Origin: Alphaproteobacteria bacterium
GTDB lineage: Bacteria; Pseudomonadota; Alphaproteobacteria; Caedimonadales; UBA1908
Assembly: GCA_021298595.1 (NCBI GenBank)
Contig: JAJTHL010000017.1
Location: 1 to 64,000, forward strand
Direction of reading: 5' to 3'
Length of the DNA: 64,000 nucleotides
Below the pieces are notes generated by a model. That model saw nothing but the letters and a program-made list of their open reading frames with translations, had not been told where the DNA came from and searched no databases. Of this stretch, positions 61,906 to 64,000 are shown in pieces. Position 1 is the stretch's first letter. The number at the start of each line of letters is the position of its first letter. The translations under genes were made by a program, and so were the position numbers.

Positions 61906-63747
61906 CTACTTTACATAACGTCCTGGCGCGTCTTCAAGGGGGGGGAACTCTCGAGAGCCTGGTTTTCTTGCGGGGATCATGGGGCCTCCGTGCTCTTCAA
62001 GCCACTTAACCCACTCAACCCACCAAGAACCGGGGTGCATAGTCGCTTTACTTAACCAAGATTCTGTGCCGCTCGGATCAATGTTGCCCGTCCAGTATCC
62101 ATATTTATTTTTCTCTGGGTGGTTGAAAATACCTGCCACGTGTCCTGAGCCTCCCAGGACAAAACGGGTTGGACCTCCAAAGATTTTGGCGCCTTCATAA
62201 CCGCAGGGCCAAGGAGCAATGTGATCCTCCTTTGTGTTCAGGATGAAGGAGGGCACTTTAACCTTTGACAGGTCGATGGGACGCCCTTTAATGCTGATAC
62301 CTGCGGGCTTAATCAACTTGTTTTCAAGGAACATATTGCGCAGATAATACAGATACATGGCTGCGGGCAGGTTCGTGTAATCCGAATTCCAGTACAAAAG
62401 GTCGAAGGCCATGGCCTCCTTACCCATCAGATAATTGTTAATCACAAAGGACCAGATAAGGTCATTGGAGCGTAACAAGTTAAAGGTGCGCGAGAGGATG
62501 CGTCCATCAAAATAGCCGCTATGACGGATGGCGCGCTCCATTTTGGAGAGTTGTTCCTCATCGATGAAGATTTTAAGGTCGCCTGCGTCTTCAAAGTCAA
62601 AGAGAGTCGCAAGATAGGTGGTGCTTTTAAGGGGATTATCCTTGTCTCCTGCCCGGTATCCACTATAGGTAGTCAGGAAGTTGCCGCCAATACAAAAACC
62701 AAGAGCGTTGATCTGGGGCTCTCCCACAATGCGTCTTGCGGCCTCAACGGCACCGCCAATCCCCTCCAGCACATAATCTTCAAAGGTTTTGTGCGCGAGG
62801 CGCTCGTCTTTGGGGTTAACCCACGAGACGACAAAAACTGTCCATCCTTGCTTGAGAAGCCAGCGCACAAAAGAACTTTCAGGTCTCAAATCAAAAATAT
62901 AGAACTTATTGATGCAAGGTGGGACTAATAAGATAGGGATTTTGCGAACGTTCTCGGTGACGGGTTCATATTGTATGAGCTGTAAAATTTCGTTCTCGTA
63001 GACAACCTTGCCTTTGGTCGTGGCAATGTTTTTTCCAATATGAAAAAAGTCACGCTCAACCATGGAGATCTGCAGGCGGCCGTCTCCTTCTTCCAAATCT
63101 TTGTAAAAATTGGAAATCCCTTGGATAAGACTCATCCCACTCGTCTCTGCAATGCGCTTGATGACTTCTGGGTTGGCCCAAGCAAAATTCGTAGGCGCCA
63201 TGGTATTGGAGAGTTGTCTTGTAAAGAAAGATACCTTGTGGGCGACCTTCGGATCAAGGCCTTCGATATTAGAGATAATATCTTGAAGCCATTGATCCCA
63301 AAGAAGATAAGACTGTTTCATAAAGTCGAATCCTGGCACCTCAGACCACGCGGGATCTGAAAAACGCCGATCAGCCTTGGGGGTGGATATGACTTCATCA
63401 AGGCTCGTATCATTTTTAGGGTCTGAAAGGGTTTGATAAGCTGACTTACAAAGGGCAGTATAGCGCTTTAAATAAGCGTGGCTTGCTTGAAATAAGGGGT
63501 TTGGGTCTTCTGCCAGTTTGAGGCCCGCCTCCATGAAGGCTTTGGCTGCGTTCCAAGGATCCATGGGATCTGGCGGGGCGTCCTCTTCGGCTTTGGCGAT
63601 CATCTCATGGGCGCATGTGATGGCCATGCGTTGAAAATTTTCTCCCAAAGCCATCAATCCCGTTGCCATGGCAAAGGGATCAATGGTTGGGGGTACACTG
63701 TTAAAAAATGCGCCGTGCTCATCTACTTTGGCTGGTGGTTTGCCCAT
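61906..63747 (-). CDS. phaC: Class I poly(3-hydroxyalkanoate) synthase
   Basis: The protein has the PhaC N-terminal domain (DPWNAAKAFMEA near 65) and an alpha/beta hydrolase core. The lipase-like box GFCIGG near 350 carries the catalytic Cys, the catalytic Asp is in LNTKEDHIAPW, and the His is in LGGSGHVAGIFN. The ending KPGSREFPPLEDAPGRYV is typical of class I. It polymerises (R)-3-hydroxyacyl-CoA into storage granules. Start ATG 63747 (GAGGG 5 bp upstream) over GTG 63759. phaA, phaB and phasins are not in the window. Confidence 0.95.
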   Translation of the reverse strand: MGKPPAKVDEHGAFFNSVPPTIDPFAMATGLMALGENFQRMAITCAHEMIAKAEEDAPPDPMDPWNAAKAFMEAGLKLAEDPNPLFQASHAYLKRYTALCKSAYQTLSDPKNDTSLDEVISTPKADRRFSDPAWSEVPGFDFMKQSYLLWDQWLQDIISNIEGLDPKVAHKVSFFTRQLSNTMAPTNFAWANPEVIKRIAETSGMSLIQGISNFYKDLEEGDGRLQISMVERDFFHIGKNIATTKGKVVYENEILQLIQYEPVTENVRKIPILLVPPCINKFYIFDLRPESSFVRWLLKQGWTVFVVSWVNPKDERLAHKTFEDYVLEGIGGAVEAARRIVGEPQINALGFCIGGNFLTTYSGYRAGDKDNPLKSTTYLATLFDFEDAGDLKIFIDEEQLSKMERAIRHSGYFDGRILSRTFNLLRSNDLIWSFVINNYLMGKEAMAFDLLYWNSDYTNLPAAMYLYYLRNMFLENKLIKPAGISIKGRPIDLSKVKVPSFILNTKEDHIAPWPCGYEGAKIFGGPTRFVLGGSGHVAGIFNHPEKNKYGYWTGNIDPSGTESWLSKATMHPGSWWVEWVKWLEEHGGPMIPARKPGSREFPPLEDAPGRYVK

Positions 63748-63802
63748 CGCCGCCCTCACTGTTATGGTGTAATTTTTATAAATTATATAGATTTAAAGAT
63801 TT

Positions 63803-64000
63803 TTAGGAAGCCATATGTTTGCCGATCCAACTCTCAAAAACGGGCATGGGGAGGGCACCGACCTGTGTATCCACATTTTGTCCCTTTTGAAAGAGCATCA
63901 GCGTTGGGATGCTACGTACACCGTACTGGGAAGGCGATTCTGGATTTTTATCGATATCAACCTTACAAATTTTGACTTTGCCGTCATATTTTTCGGCCAA
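63803..64000 (-). CDS. trxA: Thioredoxin, C-terminal part (5' end beyond the window)
   Basis: The visible 65 residues match the second half of thioredoxin: YDGKVKICKVDIDKNPE, the cis-Pro strand YGVRSIPTLMLFQKGQ, and VGALPMPVFESWIGKH. The CGPC active site would lie outside the window. Reduces disulfides in the cytoplasm. Divergent upstream neighbours cannot be seen. It ends 56 bp before phaC starts, on the same strand. Confidence 0.92.
   Translation of the reverse strand: MAEKYDGKVKICKVDIDKNPESPSQYGVRSIPTLMLFQKGQNVDTQVGALPMPVFESWIGKHMAS

Overview
The window is a gene-dense stretch of an alphaproteobacterial chromosome. The lineage call rests on the F1 ATP synthase operon without its F0 genes (atpHAGDC), the alphaproteobacterial form of RNase E, a Usg-family protein, a xerD / small membrane protein / aroK neighbourhood, the rpmF-plsX-fabH order and a class I PHB synthase. 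Several exported proteins carry eukaryotic-type or repeat modules (F-box, ankyrin-like, a tandem HY/EGR repeat). With two type VI secretion baseplate genes and several decayed genes, this suggests a host-associated bacterium, perhaps Holosporales-like. The taxonomic placement is inference; no 16S gene is present.

Layout. 1-450: 5S rRNA end of an rRNA operon, then a G-poor, C-rich trailer that looks like a Rho site. 451-6000: small exported unknowns, a P-loop kinase-like protein, Nudix and GNAT enzymes, and an exported F-box protein. 6.5-8.5 kb: an exported protein with a biotinyl-carrier-like domain and an internal duplication. 8.7-15.7 kb: MFS transporter, LD-carboxypeptidase and ATP synthase operon. 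16-21.4 kb: exported methyltransferase, frameshifted cytochrome b561, xerD, small membrane protein, aroK-like gene, uracil-DNA glycosylase and class II aldolase. 21.5-28.6 kb: tssF-tssG followed by an RND adaptor and an RND permease that lacks the usual proton-relay residues. 28.6-33.1 kb: rne with a structured leader, an M48 protease and a decayed outer-membrane protein gene. 33.3-39 kb: a leftward envelope-sugar operon (galU, ugd, phosphohexomutase, two GT9 glycosyltransferases). 39-44 kb: BI-1 family protein, a RES-Xre toxin-antitoxin pair and three exported proteins. 44-49.3 kb: truA-fmt-def-Trm112-LON domain, GNAT and gshA. 49.4-54.3 kb: rpmF-plsX-fabH-fdxA, usg, a lytic transglycosylase and a DUF1284 protein. 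54.3-57.9 kb: a candidate small RNA, mgtC, and a 15-repeat exported-protein gene interrupted by two in-frame stop codons. 57.9-64 kb: pepP, a sensor histidine kinase, phaC and a partial thioredoxin gene.

The housekeeping genes mostly sit in tight operons with overlapping ends. The accessory genes stand alone with signal peptides and look like a set of secreted or surface factors. The most unusual items are the HY/EGR repeat family (one intact three-repeat paralog, one 15-repeat gene with two nonsense codons), the exported F-box protein, the exported biotinyl-domain protein, the exported SAM methyltransferase, and the RND permease without its Asp-Asp/Lys relay.
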